NCBI GenBank assembly: GCA_946406115.1
Contig: OX291550.1
Location: 26,016,722 to 26,080,721 of the forward strand
Length of the DNA stretch: 64,000 nt
Reading direction: 5' to 3'
Source of the DNA: Apoda limacodes
Taxonomy: Eukaryota; Arthropoda; Insecta; Lepidoptera; Limacodidae
In this document: positions 12,476 through 57,639 of the stretch, piece by piece
Position numbering within the stretch: position 1 is the stretch's first letter
Layout of the letters: each line of letters starts with the position of its first letter
Notes under the pieces: generated by a model
The model's input: only the letters and a program-made list of their open reading frames with translations
The model's database searches: none
Told to the model about the DNA's origin: nothing
Program-made: the position numbers and the translations under genes

Positions 12476-13659
12476 ACCTGTTATTATTTGAATCGATTCT
12501 GATGCACAAGGTGTCTTAATGTGAACCGCCATACAGTTTTGTAATGAATTGGAGAAAAAAGTAGCATCAAGGTACTTATATAAGTAAGGCAACTTTGCGA
12601 TAAACAGGTGACAACAGTGTGGTGTAGGCGGTGCGATGGGAAAAAGGACTCTGTCCCCGATTCTGTGACGTACCGTGACGTATCTGTATAGTAAACAAAA
12701 TCGGAACAACGGCCGCCATTTTGTTAGTATTTTGTCGCGTAGGAGTTTTTAAAACCTCTCCGTTGTCTGCTTTGTACTTGGGAAGAACCTACTGCATTTT
12801 ATTATTTCACTCCTAATTATGCTACGGTCTTGAGTTTTCCGGTAGGTTAACCTACAGCATGACAAACACAACGTGCTTTTGTTCTGCAAAAACGCGCTTT
12901 GAGAATTACACACAACTTCTAAAAACATTTTTAAAGAATAATGACATTGACTTCCCGATTTTCAAATATAAATTAAAAAATCAATAAGTGGGTGGGTCAA
13001 AATACTTTTTAGTGCCTAAAGTATGAAATAGAATACAGATGAAATTTTTTACACTTACAAAATTTGAGATGTCTCGAAATATTTTCCAAGTAGCTTAACG
13101 TTAGTTCTAAACTGGGTCTCAATGTTTATTATGAATTTCTTCACCCTTCTAGGTTTTTTATTACAAAAAAGTCTCATTTCGTACTCAAATTACCACTGCG
13201 TTACCAGTCCCTCAAAAATAAAGTCAACTGCGTTACCAACAAAAGTTTTTTTTTTTATTTTGAGCCCAAATATTTCCATAAAAGTCATCATTTGCGTATG
13301 CATAATTATGTCATTCTGAATTAGAAATTAATATGTTTTTTTAAGATTATCCGAATAAGTAAAAAAATACTTAGCTCAATAGAACATTCCATATGCGTAA
13401 ACGTAAGGTTTATTTTACTATTTATTTGGAGGGATTTTGATGACGGTTAATTAAATTTTGTTTAAATCTAGTACCTACATAACTACAAGTTTTGTTTACC
13501 GGCTGATTCAATTTTCAACTAACATTTTTATAATCTATCTATCTATCTAAATGAATGAGCCCTTTATCATTTTTTTTCCGGATTGGCATTAACAGTATCT
13601 ATAAATTTGAGTTTGTCTTTAACTAGTAGTTTCGGTTAATAACTATGAATAATTTAGAA
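12476..13659. other. Intergenic, nothing recognised
   Basis: AT-rich DNA with no supported gene or element. Confidence 0.35.
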
Positions 13660-14004
13660 CTAGTAGGTACAAATACGTAAATATCTTTTAGTTACCACTC
13701 TGTACCTTTAGCAGTGAATTTTCTAAAATTATTTACTTCTAGGTAAATCGATCGAATAGCTCAGCTCCAGCCGACTACAGTTTCTTTGCGCAATAAAATC
13801 CGTAGGACCTACCGAGAACTATGTATAATTTTGATGGTGTAGCTAGTAGGTACAAATACGTAAATATCTATTAGTTACCACTTTGTAGTTAGGTACCTTT
13901 GGCAGTGAATTTTGGAAAATTATTTACTTCTAGATAAATCAATCGAATAGTTTAGATGCAACCGAATACAGCTTCTTTGCACGATAAAATCCGTACCGAG
14001 AAAA
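13660..14004. repeat. Diverged direct repeat, two ~160-bp copies
   Basis: Copies at 13660-13823 and 13843-14004 both start CTAGTAGGTACAAATACGTA and share TTAGTTACCACT, GCAGTGAATTTT, TTATTTACTTCTAG and the final AAATCCGTA...CCGAG. Small indels separate them, so the duplication is older than the one at 1.5-1.9 kb. Confidence 0.8.
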
Positions 14005-15055
14005 TTCGGCGAAGAACCAAAGTAGAACCATACACATAACTTAAATTCTTCCCTATTCTCGAACTAGGTGTGTTAATAGATAAATAATAATATGGATAAC
14101 TTTTAGATCTTACTTTGTCTATTATGAAACTTCGTAAAATACGAATCACTCCTCAGTAGGTAAATAAAACAAAAATTTTTTAATCAAATAAAACAATTAC
14201 CTAACTGCAAAAACACCGCGTCGGATGATCGACAATAGCGAGCGGCTATTCTAAACATCGCATGTCGAGATTTCCTTTCGATTGTTATAATGTAATGCGC
14301 ATCCACTCAATAACCGATACTTACACAAATAATTAGCATTTGCGTGTTTTTGTGTGTCCGTCGTATGGTACAAGTAGATGTCTACTATTCCGTATAAACA
14401 TACCTACGTTTTAGAGCAGCGTTAACATCTAGGTAGTCGTCCGCAGACATATCCTAGGACTTTAAAACTTGAAGGTCTGTATAATTTTTACGAATGAAAT
14501 AAACCACATTTATGAATGCGAAAGTTTTCTGTCTATAGGTATTAATTAATGAGCTATGTTATCATGGCTTAGTTACAGAACTAAAGATGCAAAAAACCAA
14601 AGAGGGTGGTTGAAATTTAAAAACCTCCTACCATTAAAAGTCAATAAAATCTATAAGTTACATTAAATGACGTTTGAGAAAACTTAAGTAATGGTCCAGT
14701 CAAGTCTAGTTGGCCATGATGATGGTACTCGCTATCTCCACTCGGGATGCAGTGGGTGCTGTCTACGTCTGCCTGAGCGCCAAGTCCAGGGGGGCACGCA
14801 GCACGTACGAGGCGTGTCACATACCTACTCTTTGAAGTAAGGGCGCCAGAAGCAGTGCAAATTACCACGGCACGTAGCGTGTGAAACCTGCCCGGGTGAA
14901 ATAGTGGTAAAAACCCACCGTATTGTTTCAAAGCTCATATATAAGCTGATCACGGTAAGAACCCCGTATATTATGTTTAACCCTACTGTATACGTACATT
15001 GAGGTAGGCTGCGAGACGGCACCAATAATGGATATTTTAAGCAAACCTATTTAGG
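14005..15055. other. Intergenic, with a G+C-richer patch at 14690-14960
   Basis: No supported gene. The patch at 14690-14960 is clearly richer in G+C than its surroundings and has two overlapping minus-strand frames, but no domain, tail or TIR. It could be an old retroelement fragment. Confidence 0.35.
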
Positions 15056-15560
15056 TTTAACAAAAAAACCAGATACTTTACCTATAACAGGTTTTATAAC
15101 GATTCCCTAACAGTTAATACTATGGAATGCTTTACCTCTCCATATAAGACAAACCCAAAGCTTACACTGCTTCAAAACGCAGGTTAAAAATGATTATCGG
15201 TCACATTAATAATTATTATTTTACGAATAAGACATGTTATTAAATTTATTTTGTGTACGTCTATGTAATAGGTAGGTATTATGTTAGTATGTGTAAATAT
15301 ATTTTTCATACTATATTTAATATGTAGTAACGTGTATTATGTCTTATTCATAACTGTTATTAAAATAACACACTTGTTTGTTTTTATTTATACATATTTA
15401 TATTACTTTATTGATCCAAGTTGCACCTACCCAAGTTTGTCTGGAAGAAATCGCTAAATAGCGATAAGACCACCTCAATTGTATTTCACCAATCAACTGT
15501 ATTTACTGCTTTAAATTATTTTTTTGTGCAATAAAGAATTATTTACATTATTACATTATG
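15056..15560 (+). pseudogene. 5'-truncated CR1-like LINE, last codons plus 3' tail
   Basis: In the frame through 15123 the sequence reads WNALPLHIRQ and ends at a TAA at 15207-15209. This is the C-terminal WNALP signature of LINE ORF2, and it aligns with the end of the CR1-like copy at 42597-43232. Downstream, GTTTGTCTGGAAGAAATCGC followed by AGCGATAAGACC and GCAATAAAG matches that copy's 3' tail at about 43488-43600. Only the end of the element survives. It is a dead-on-arrival insertion of the same or a close family. Confidence 0.75.
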
Positions 15561-15849
15561 TGCTCATTACCGCGCTCGCCGTCGCCCGGTCTGAATCCAA
15601 ATCAAGAAATATTTTTAGAGATTTAACATAGTCAGTTGTAACCCCTTAAAACATGCCGCCGTAAATCTGATGATCAATCATGACGTATTTTTATGATTAA
15701 AAGTAACATATTGTAATAAGTCATTCATATCAATGCTGTTGCTGCATTCATTCTTTCTTTATATCATATGATAGATATTTTGAACGTACCTACTCCCTAT
15801 CACACAGTGCCGTTTGGTCAAAAACTAAGCAAGACTTGTATACAAATAC

Positions 15850-15998
15850 ATAAATACTTTTTTTCATTAATACATACATATTAATATATGTATATAACAT
15901 ACCCAGACAAACACAAATAAATGTTTGTCCTGTGCGGGAATCGAACCCACGCCCCTTGGTTTAGAAGGCAGGTCATTACCCTTCGAGCCACGGCAGCT
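15850..15998 (-). mobile_element. tRNA-derived SINE (minus orientation)
   Basis: On the minus strand the head carries a pol III A box (TGGCTCGAAGG, 15990-15980) and a B box (GGTTCGATTCC, 15947-15937). The body ACAAACATTTATTTGTGTTT and GTCTGGGTATG follow, with an AT-rich tail. These are hallmarks of a tRNA-derived lepidopteran SINE. It is not a tRNA gene, because no acceptor-stem pairing or full cloverleaf is seen. Related pieces lie at 21605-21705 and 56732-56975 in the opposite orientation. Confidence 0.7.
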
Positions 15999-17070
15999 GT
16001 TAGGAGAATGAAATGTTTTCATAACAACCTTATAATGAGCCCTAAAACATTCAGTGGAAAAGCATTTGGAGCAGAGGAAAGCGTTTCTTGGTATGCGACG
16101 AAACGAAGGTGGCGTAATTGGGGGTCAGCGACTGAACCCGTTCCGATTATTTATAACGGAAAAAGCTTCGCTAGAGCTACGTGTTTCGGGTCGTACCCGG
16201 CATTGCCCCAGAATAACACCCGTTCAGATTTCTTAGTATTACCGCGACGAGTATTTCGGATTCGGAAATCAGGATTCTTAGAAATGGTTGGCCTCATCGC
16301 ATTGAGTTGAGTGAGGAAGGACGCGAGCGGGCGGCGGGCTCGCGGCATTATGTGGGTGTTTATTATTATGACAAATTGTATTTTCTGATTACGATCTACG
16401 ATGCGGCGACACCTAGAGCATAGACGGTAAATGCAATATAGATTGTAAGCGAGTACCTATGTGTTCTATGTTTGTTATTATTTTATGATTTACATTTATC
16501 AATAGTGAAAAAAACAAATCGATAACTGAGGAAGTTGATGTTTCTACCGCTACACAATATCATTCATCATGACATGACCAACATTTTATGTCAAAAGTGA
16601 CCGCAAGATAGTGCCGCGAATGTATGCGCATATTACAGTTTCTGGACACATGTGGGGACAATGCACGTGCTGTTATAGAAATAGTAGTAACAGGAGATGA
16701 AACTGACGTTCATCATTATGACCTTCAGAGTAAGCAAGAGACGATGCAGAAGCATATTAGATAAACAGCTAATCCAAAGCCAATTCAGGCTCTCTGCTCT
16801 TTTCTTCGGCTACGAAGGTCATGTTCACTATCTTTTGAATTTATTAGTTTGAAATTGCTGATTGCTATTTAGGATAAAGATGTTTATCATGGGAGCATAC
16901 TATGCTTATATTATATGGCAATTAGGAGCAGTAATTATAGATAAAAGAGGTGCAATTTTACCAAAGTTTTGCTGCCTCTGCATGATTATGCTCCAGTTCA
17001 CATTCGTAACGTTCAGATCACAAAGGCTGACGCGCATGACGTGGGTTTAAGGCTGCCCCCTAGACAAAAT
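15999..17070. other. Intergenic, nothing recognised
   Basis: A G+C-richer stretch at 16060-16350 has several overlapping reading frames on both strands, but none shows a known domain. The rest is AT-rich. Confidence 0.35.
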
Positions 17071-17074
17071 GTGT

Positions 17075-17466
17075 TGTTCTCCGCTCCTTTATAAAAGAAG
17101 AAGGTGTGCTGTCACCCTTACTATGGAATCTAGTAAAACCTAGATGACCTGATTGCCAAACTAAACGAGCGGCTACTACTATACAATGGGCAATGCTGAC
17201 GACCTGTCTATACTTATTAGTGGCAGAGATGAGAGTATAGTAAATGATCTCATGAAAGGAGCTCTGGATTGTGGAATGAGCTCCCTGCCAAGGTTTTCTC
17301 TGAGGACTACACAATGGGGTTATTAGAAAGAAAGATGTTATTAGATGTTTGAAGGGTCGGCAACTCGCGAGTGATACCCCTGGAGTTGCAAGCGTCCATA
17401 GCCTACGGTGACCGCTTACCGTTAGCTTCTTTGCTACCTTCGTGGTATAATAAAAGAAAGAACTAG
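17075..17466 (+). pseudogene. Dead LINE fragment: RT motif C joined to C-terminus and 3' end
   Basis: Broken frames read GVLSPLLWNLV (RT motif B end) near 17102-17134, then NADDLSILISGRDES (motif C, with Tyr replaced by Asn) near 17192. WNELPAKVF and a 3' tail with GGCAACTCGCGAGTGATACC, CCCTGGAGTTGCAAGCGTCC and GTGGTATAATAAAAG follow. The catalytic core is spliced straight to the C-terminus, so most of the thumb and connection region is deleted. The tail is shared with 55838-55985. This is a non-LTR retrotransposon remnant of uncertain clade, with no coding potential. Confidence 0.6.
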
Positions 17467-17571
17467 TTTAACATGACGATCATGCAAAAGCGATAAATTG
17501 CACTCTTATACGATTTAAAGTTTAACAACTTTTATTTTACTATTGCATGGCTGGATGTCTCATAAGTGTAA

Positions 17572-17936
17572 AAAACCGGTCAAGTGCGACTCGGACTTGC
17601 GCACCGCAGGTTCCGTAAAAGGTATACTGTATTTAGGGACAAAATAAACTTTGCCGTTGGACAACTGTCGTCCCATTACATCGACATAGGTCGCGGTTAG
17701 TTTACCAACTGCAAATAAGTTTATAATCGCAAAAAAAAAAAAAAAAAATTGTGTCGTAATAACAAATTGACGGTTTTCAGTTTTTTCCTTTATGCGTGCT
17801 ACATGGCATTGCTACTTGCTAAATTTCATGATTCAAGGTTAAAGGGAAGTGAAGTATAGGTTTTGATTTATTCATCAAAGTGATCATATAAGGGTTCCTT
17901 TTTCCTTTTGAGGTACGGAACCCTAAAAAGTTAGGA
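17572..17936 (+). repeat. Longer copy of the TACGGAACCCTAAAA-type dispersed repeat
   Basis: It begins AAACCGGTCAAGTGCGACTC, continues GCAGGTTCCGTAA, and ends GGTACGGAACCCTAAAAAG. An A19 tract lies near 17730. Both ends match the start and end phrases of a very abundant moth repeat; 4930-5030 is another fragment. No coding content. Confidence 0.6.
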
Positions 17937-17979
17937 ACATTACAACCATTTACAAAAATAATTATGATTATCATTGAGA

Positions 17980-20350
17980 AGAAAAGGTACAATTTTCGAT
18001 AGCAGCGTTGAAGATGGTTACTTGAAGGCAGAGAAGGGAAAGTGTAGCGCTTTAGGATATTGTTGGAGATACCGTCCGCGCCGGGGGCTTTACGGGGGCG
18101 TAGGTTTTTGATGACCTGTTTGACTTTGTCGCATGTGACGGGGGGCAGAGAAGTTCTGCGCTCCACTTCACCGTCTGTCTCTCGCACGTGATCGGGATCG
18201 AAAAGTTGTGTGCTTAGAGCACATTAGGCTTGGAGGCTAGAGCAAGGAAGGAGTAGAGCCGCTTTTTCGTCGTCATCGTACGCGGGAACTTTGTTGGGAC
18301 GAGTTAACTGAGGGAGGGAGTTGAAGGTGTCTGAATTCAATGCTCTGGCTAGGCGCCAATAAGCTAAATGAGATGAAGAAATATTCTCCATCAGATAACC
18401 GAAACGTTGGGCGCGAAGCTCAGCTACAGCTGTTCTTACACGGAGGTGTAAGTCGTTGAAGTGAGCTTTGTTTAGTGGTTTTGGTGTAGTGGGGCGCGAT
18501 CGCGTCTGCGGTGGGCTGCGTTACGCTCAGTCATTAGCTACCTGATGTGCTGAGGCAGGAGTAAGTGGTGGTAGTCACCAACCGGCACTTGGCTTGAGCA
18601 CTCGCCAACGGTAGCGGTCAGGTGGCTAGTAAGTGAGTCAATAACCAAGTTAATATCATTCGCGGAAGAGATATTATTGGGAACGCGATCTCTAGAGCAG
18701 TATCCCTCAGCAGAACTATTAATTTTGGGAGACTTCAATACCCACCATCGTGAGTTGCTCAGTTCTCGAACCAATAACTACGCAGGGATATCTGCTCATG
18801 AATTTGCTCTGACCTAAGGATTCCCTCAGCTGGTACTTTCTCCAACGAGAATACCAGATAAAGAGGACCATACGAGCTCCTTACTGTACCTTCTGCTGAC
18901 TACACGTCCGGACGGATATTCCGTCTCAGCGGATGTGCCTTCATGCTCCTCGGACCACTGTCTCGTTCGGACTTAAGTGTCATGCACACAACCCGATCCA
19001 TCTGGGCCAACTAATTGGCGTCGTGTGTGGCATAATAAGTCGACAGACTGGGATGGATTGCGAGAATTCTATGTATCGTACCCATGAAAGAAGATCTGCT
19101 TTTGCTCAGAAGATCCTAACGTCTGCGCAGCCGCAGTCACTGAATCAATCCTCGCTGGTATGGAATGTTTCATTCCTAACCTGCGAGTAGCTACCGGCGC
19201 CAAAAAACCACCGTGGTTTAATAGGTCTTGCAGAGAAGCTAACAGTTTAAAGCAAACTGCGTATGAGGCTTGGACCACGGCTCATAATAATAAGGATTCG
19301 AATAATTCGGAGTAAAACGCAAATTAAATGCTGCCTCGCGGTTAAGTAACAAAGCAACCGCCAGGGCTCAATTCCAATTCATCGGCAAAATACGCAGGGA
19401 TATAGGTGGGCGACTTGCGAGCTATCCTTCTGGGAGTCGTGCTTTCTGGTCGCTTGCCAAAGCTGCCGAAGGGAACTTTTGCCAGTCGTCGTTACTTGTG
19501 CTTGTGTACACACTTGTGTGTGTGCTTGTTTGCCACCTTTGCATTACATCCTTTACAAGTGCTATCTCGAGCACGTCAGGGCTGCAGCGAGCGTTATGGG
19601 GAAAGTTGGTGGTCGTCATGGGAGCGATGATGTCAAAGAGGAGTCTGCCTCTCCGTGAAGTGACTGAAGAGTTCCATCAACGGTGCCGACAAGGATGACG
19701 GCGTAGCCTAAATTTAAGAGCTTCTGAAGGTCGCTCTTCAGCAAGTCTTTTAAGGGAGAGAGATAATGCTGATGGCTGGTCATCGCTAAGCGGCAGACGG
19801 ATGCTTCTAAATTCGTAAGGGGCGGAGGATCGATGGGGGAGCAATGCAGGGAGCATCTGTATTAGATGAGAGTATCTCCGAGACAGTTCTATCATCACGG
19901 ACGGTGCGATAGTTCGCAATCAAAGGGGTGCGGGTAGCGGGTTTGAGGAACGTTTCCTGGATGAGGAAGACGTCCGGTTAGTGGAACGAGAGGAATTCCG
20001 CTAATTCCTCCTTTTGGTTACGGTGACCGTTGGCGTTAAAATAGCCGATGGAGACGGAGCGGGGTTTTTCGCGCGCGGTTGTGCAAAACATTTTTGTTTT
20101 ATTTTTGGAGAATCTTCCTACGGACGGCGTCAAAGAACGGGCGATGCTCGGGGTAGTGACCTGTTCGTATTTCGCGTGTACGGCCTGCAAAGAGGTGGCG
20201 GGGGTCGTGCCCATGGCAGCCGGCTCTTGGCGAGCCGCCGAGGAGGACGGGAAAGCGCTGAGCGCTTTGAGGCGTTTGGCCTCAGAGTCTGAAGGAGGAG
20301 GAGACTACAATGCGGAGGACGCCGAAGCGATTTCCCACTCAATAACACAC
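17980..20350 (-). pseudogene. Degenerate Jockey-like LINE (minus), ORF1 end to RT start
   Basis: Read on the minus strand from about 20340, an ORF1-like Pro/Arg-rich end is followed by an endonuclease start (IGYFNANGHRNQKEELAEFL, then DVFLIQETFLKPATRTPLIA) at about 20080-19880. Further EN sequence (NLGYAVILVG, then SPDVLEIALVKDV) continues to about 19500. It resumes at 18700-17980 with the linker to RT (LARALNSD, SLPQLTRP) and RT motif 1 (RKAPGADGISNNIL). Stops and frameshifts are numerous. The gap at 18706-19490 is an opposite-strand insertion. The catalytic RT core is missing, so this copy is truncated at 3' and 5'. Confidence 0.65.
18706..19490 (+). pseudogene. Nested LINE endonuclease fragment (plus) inside the minus LINE
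   Basis: The plus strand reads LLILGDFNTHHRELLSSRTN, PTRIPDKEDHTSSLL, SDHCLVRT, RRVWHNKSTDWDGL, and later KKPPWFNRSCREAN and RAFWSLAKAAEGNF, with a few stops. These are the GDFN and SDH motifs of an APE-type endonuclease and the following spacer of another LINE family. It has no RT and no tail. It splits the minus-strand element, so it is the younger of the two. Confidence 0.65.
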
Positions 20351-21604
20351 AACTGAGTAGCGCTTAACACTCAGGCAGAGTTCCCAAGTATCGCGGGCAA
20401 TTAACCTAGCAACGATACTCAGTAGTCAGCACTGAGGCAAAACATTTACACAGAAATACGCACTAGCTGAGTCACCACACGACGGAGCACAATAAGAGCA
20501 CTTGACGCTCTAGAACACGATAGCACAGCACGGGAGTCGAATCCGGAATGCGACTCTTAATATTTACAACATGACAGAGATCTGAAGCAACAACAGTAAA
20601 ACTGAGAGTTGTTAGATGCGATTCTCCTGCATTAATTAAAGGTACCCAATTTAAAATCATTTATGCATGACTATGATAAGATACTTATGGCATAGGTATA
20701 CATAAAAATAATAATTTATTTTAGTATAGTAAGAATTAATTTTAGAATAATTAAATCCCTAATGGAACATACTCATTAATTTGTTTATACATGAATACAT
20801 TCATACTTAGCTAATTATACTGTACAATTTGATTTTTCAGAAGTATGTAATTTTATCGCAAAACATGGATGTCTTAAAGCTAATGTGCCTGGCAAATACT
20901 CGCATGTATCTCGTACTGTGACATTTCAAGGAACAAAGAATAAACAACGCAGATTTTTGTGCCAAAAATATGGCGACCACCTTGCGATGTTTGCCTTTTT
21001 TTCGGTCAATATTGACAGGTCAAAACAATAAATTTCAAATAAGTTATGTCGTTTGTACCGATCGTGCTATTTAAAAAAAAAAACACATTTATAATTACAA
21101 TATTCACATGCATTCTCTGGGTAATGATCGTATATGGCAAAGGAAGCCCTATGCAGACACCAGAAAAAAACAAAATTAATCATGTATTTTACATTTTCCT
21201 TAGTCACTAGGTTTAGGTTTGGTATCGTCGCTAGTTATCGAAATCCCGCAACCGAGACAAAGATCCGCGCGTATAAAGTGTGTAGATATCCATAGCCTTC
21301 TCAAACCCATACGTATCAATATGATAAAATCTGATTTGGTTAAAAACTTATCATTACTTATGCATTCTAAGGTTTTTCAATATAGAACGACCCATAACCA
21401 AAATAAAAAGGCTTTCTTCGACAAAATGTTAGATGCACTGTCTTAAACAACGTTCGTCAAAAACCGGCTAAGGGGGGTATTTTATTTTGTCCCTTGTCTC
21501 ACATTTCACCACCTTATATTTTAACATGCGTTGTTTTAACAATGTTTTTTTCAGTTTGTGTAAATTTTTGACTTTGCCAGTGAGGTGTTATTGGCACTTC
21601 GCCG
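20351..21604. other. Intergenic; possible 5' UTR of the minus LINE at its left end
   Basis: 20351-20660 is moderately G+C-rich and may be leader of the minus-strand LINE. Beyond that no gene is supported. Confidence 0.3.
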
Positions 21605-21705
21605 TCGATATGTAGTTTTATCCGTTGTCTGGTATCCATCGAACAAGCTTTGCTTAGTTTGGGACCAGATGGTGTTGTGTGTATTGTCAAAAAATATCTA
21701 TATAA
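21605..21705 (+). mobile_element. SINE 3' tail fragment
   Basis: GTTGTCTGGTATCCATCGAA followed by CTTTGCTTAGTTTGGGACCA and GATGGTGTTGTGTG matches the tail of the tRNA-derived SINE at 56732-56975. The tRNA-like head is missing. Confidence 0.65.
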
Positions 21706-23139
21706 CTCAGGAGCAGACTGTTTAAGCACCATGCTGCTGCTGAGTGCTGGTGTACCGTCAGGCTCACTCGATTTGTAAACTACTAGAAACATTTGATTTG
21801 CGTTTTAATTCGGATCTGTATTATTTCGAGCCGTGGTCCAAGTATCATACGCAGTTTTCTTGAGAAATTTAGCAATACCGATTAAACCAAGGTTGTTTTT
21901 TTAAACGCATTACCTACCTACCTAGCACCGCCAAAAGATATTCTTTATTTCTTCGTTTTACAACGAGTTTCCAACATATTTTGAAATTTATGAAATTTTT
22001 ATTTTAAATTTTAAGAAATGAGAGTGCTGACGTATGTTCAAAGGAGGCTCTCTAATGTGGACAAAGGGACACCATTATTAATTATCCCCATGATCTTGTT
22101 GCTCTTCCAAAGGTGTTATTTAGAAAAACTTGGAGTGGGGATTGGGAAAGCGGACGTCACCGTAATTACTAATTACTCATATAGTAAAATTCAATTTAAA
22201 ATGCCTGTGAATCCCTGGTGTTTCAAATTTAAATTTAATAAATAAATTTACATCTACAATATGTAGAATGAGGTTACGATTTTGTGGCTCTCCAGTGTTC
22301 TTAAATAAAATCCATGTTATTAACTCTTCTATTTGCGGATGCGGTAAGAAGTTCGAGACTTAGGTATATCATTTATTTTTCTCATGCTCATTATATGTAT
22401 AACGCGTAAAGCGTAACAAGTTTTTAAATTCACGAAATTTTATACAAGTAGTTCAGTTTCCTGTAAATAGTTCTTACTTATAATCTTGTCTAAAGACATC
22501 TTGCTAATATTTCGGCTTTTTATTATTGTGAATAAGATAAGATTGTAATATGCTTACGTACCAAATCTCATGATACCTTTTTCTGTGTGCTGTATTCACT
22601 CATTTTATACAAGTTTACAGTTTGTTTATTGTTTTGTTCAGATTTTGTGATAGATCGTGGCTCTGATCGAACTGATATAGTTTCCGAGACCTGACGCTGG
22701 CAAAATATACATATAAGTAGTATGATTGCCATTCATTGAAAAGGAAGAAAGAAAGAAAAGAAAGTAAACTTGTTATTTGTTTTCGAGATTCCATAATGAT
22801 ACATATGCACATATTTTAGATTATTTATATTATTGTCTCATATATTTACCATCGTAAAGGCGGTTATTTCGTAGGGCATAATCTATATAATGCGTGATTT
22901 AGTCGTTTGTAAACCAATAAACTTATCAATTTCATGTGTACGTATTCAAAACTTTATTTGTTTTTTTTATTTCTATTTATCATATTAGTAACATTTTATT
23001 AGAATATCCGGGGTTCTATATTGTAGATTAGAGCTTCCTGTGATTTGCCACTTGATAAATATTATTACTCTACAATACAATGTTTCAACTGTTGTCATTT
23101 TGATCACACGATGATTGCGGTCCTGGTACGATAAACAAC
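21706..23139. other. Intergenic, nothing recognised
   Basis: AT-rich DNA with a short GAAA microsatellite at about 22740-22767. No supported gene. Confidence 0.4.
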
Positions 23140-23304
23140 CAGCCCTGGATCTAAATTTTCAAAAGGCGGGGTAAAGTGCCACTTTTTGCCGCCCTTCAGG
23201 CAAATTTTGTAGCGAACTGAAATATCTAGTGGCTTGCTACCCGCCCCTAGCGTTCGCCGCCCGGGGCAAGTGCCTCTTCTCGTACCGTCCTAGGTCTGGG
23301 GCTG
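23140..23304. mobile_element. Short hAT-like MITE (165 bp)
   Basis: The ends CAGCCCTGGATCTA and TAGGTCTGGGGCTG form imperfect TIRs. TAAACAAC on the left (23132-23139) and TAAACACG on the right (23305-23312) fit an imperfect 8-bp target duplication, the hAT hallmark. The inside is G+C-rich and non-coding. Confidence 0.6.
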
Positions 23305-24448
23305 TAAACACGACCACTTTCGACCACATATGACTAAATGACGTCACAACCACAGTCCATAAACTACTTGTCCTCTAGTACAGTTAAAACAAACTTAACC
23401 CTACCTAAGCCGTGGTTTCTGGTGGTCGTGGTAAGGAACCACTACCTTAGACATAATCTTGCACAACATGCTAACCTATGGGTCGGGATGTACTACAGTT
23501 ACCAAAAAGAGGAGCAAGAGAAAAAAAATCTCATCATCTATATTTACATAGTATTGTTCCTTAACAGAGTTATCAAGCTTTGAAGTATGTGTTAAAATTC
23601 TGTACTAGTATGAATCTCAGCATATAAGTTGAACTTGCACAGTAAAACATTTTCGAATCGTTAGTATATACTAACTATATTACTATATATATAGTTTGCA
23701 GACAACCACCATTTTAGTTCAACTTATGTGCCACAAACTATATTATTTTATAAGAAATTTTGCAATAAAATATAAGAAAAGTGAATATAGAAATTATTTA
23801 TGATGCTTTGATGACTTTAAACACCCTGTCACCCTGCCATCAAATATAAGCAAAGCAAAGTCCTCGAAAGGAGTCTAATCACTGGATATCATTATCAAAA
23901 TTGAAAGGTTTATTTTATGCAACTGTTAAGGCTAATTTAAGTATTACTTTGGATTTTTAAAATCAGACTCTTTATTTAAAAATCCTTCTATTTGATCAGA
24001 ATGCAACTTGGCTACTGTTTATTGTTGTTTCTCGTGGCTTAGGGCCATGATCATGCAGGTTAGTCACTTCACTGGCCACTGTTGCAGTTTTTGTCAAATA
24101 TTATCCCTTCACCGAAATCTTCATTTACACTTTTAATTGACTGTAATGTACACATTTTAAAAGCTTTAGCATCATTTTTCCAATCAAAAATTGTATTGAT
24201 ACTTAGATACATTAAGTATATATTAGTTATTTTACATAACTGCCTTTCATTAGTCACAAAAGTTCATTTTAAACTATTAGATTATGTACATTTCATTTCA
24301 GATGATCCTGGTTGATGAAAACAACCTTTTGGACAATCAATGAACAATAAATAGCCAATAAATTTATAAGATTAAGACTGATGACCAGTTCATTGCACAT
24401 TATGTGGACATTATTGCTAATTGAAACTTCTCTAAATACAAAAACATA
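23305..24448. other. Upstream region of WDR13
   Basis: AT-rich DNA before the first coding exon. The WDR13 promoter and 5' UTR must lie here or in an unseen upstream exon. No TATA-type core promoter stands out. Confidence 0.35.
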
Positions 24449-57158
<32,710 letters not shown>

Positions 57159-57639
57159 CCACCGACACTGTGGGGCGGTCACACGCGACAACACGAAGAA
57201 AGCCGTGGAGAAAGTAAACACGTGTTGGGTCACGACAGGACAAGTGTCCCCGGTGATGAAGGAATGGCATGTGATGAGTTATGCAATGACCGTGCCATCA
57301 GTGAAGACGGATATATATACGATCCATGTGATATGTATGACACTATTCTTCAAAGATGAATAGATCTGTGCATATGAAAGTTTTAGAATATATGTCAGTA
57401 TTGTCATAAACTAATATTTAGGTGTAGAATGTTGAAAAGTATATTATAATTTACTTTGAAAAAGCTGTAACTTTTTTTCCATCCGATTTCAAAATGAAAG
57501 TACTATATTATTAGGTTGTACAGCATTTAGGAAGTATCGTCCTACGTCGACCATACCGCAAAAGTTCAGACTTAAGTCTTCAGTCAGTCTCAGGCCTGTG
57601 ATGGCGTATGATGTCAAGTCGTTGACAGTGACGGTCTTG

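Noticed and set aside
15928..15995. tRNA gene
   Set aside because: A and B boxes are present, but acceptor and anticodon stems do not pair and a SINE body follows.
16054..16348. Overlapping frames near 16.0-16.35 kb as a gene
   Set aside because: Frames on both strands are equally long, with no domain or splice support; the patch is just G+C-richer.
19406..20356. Several short plus-strand frames in 19.4-20.4 kb
   Set aside because: They are shadows of the minus-strand LINE.
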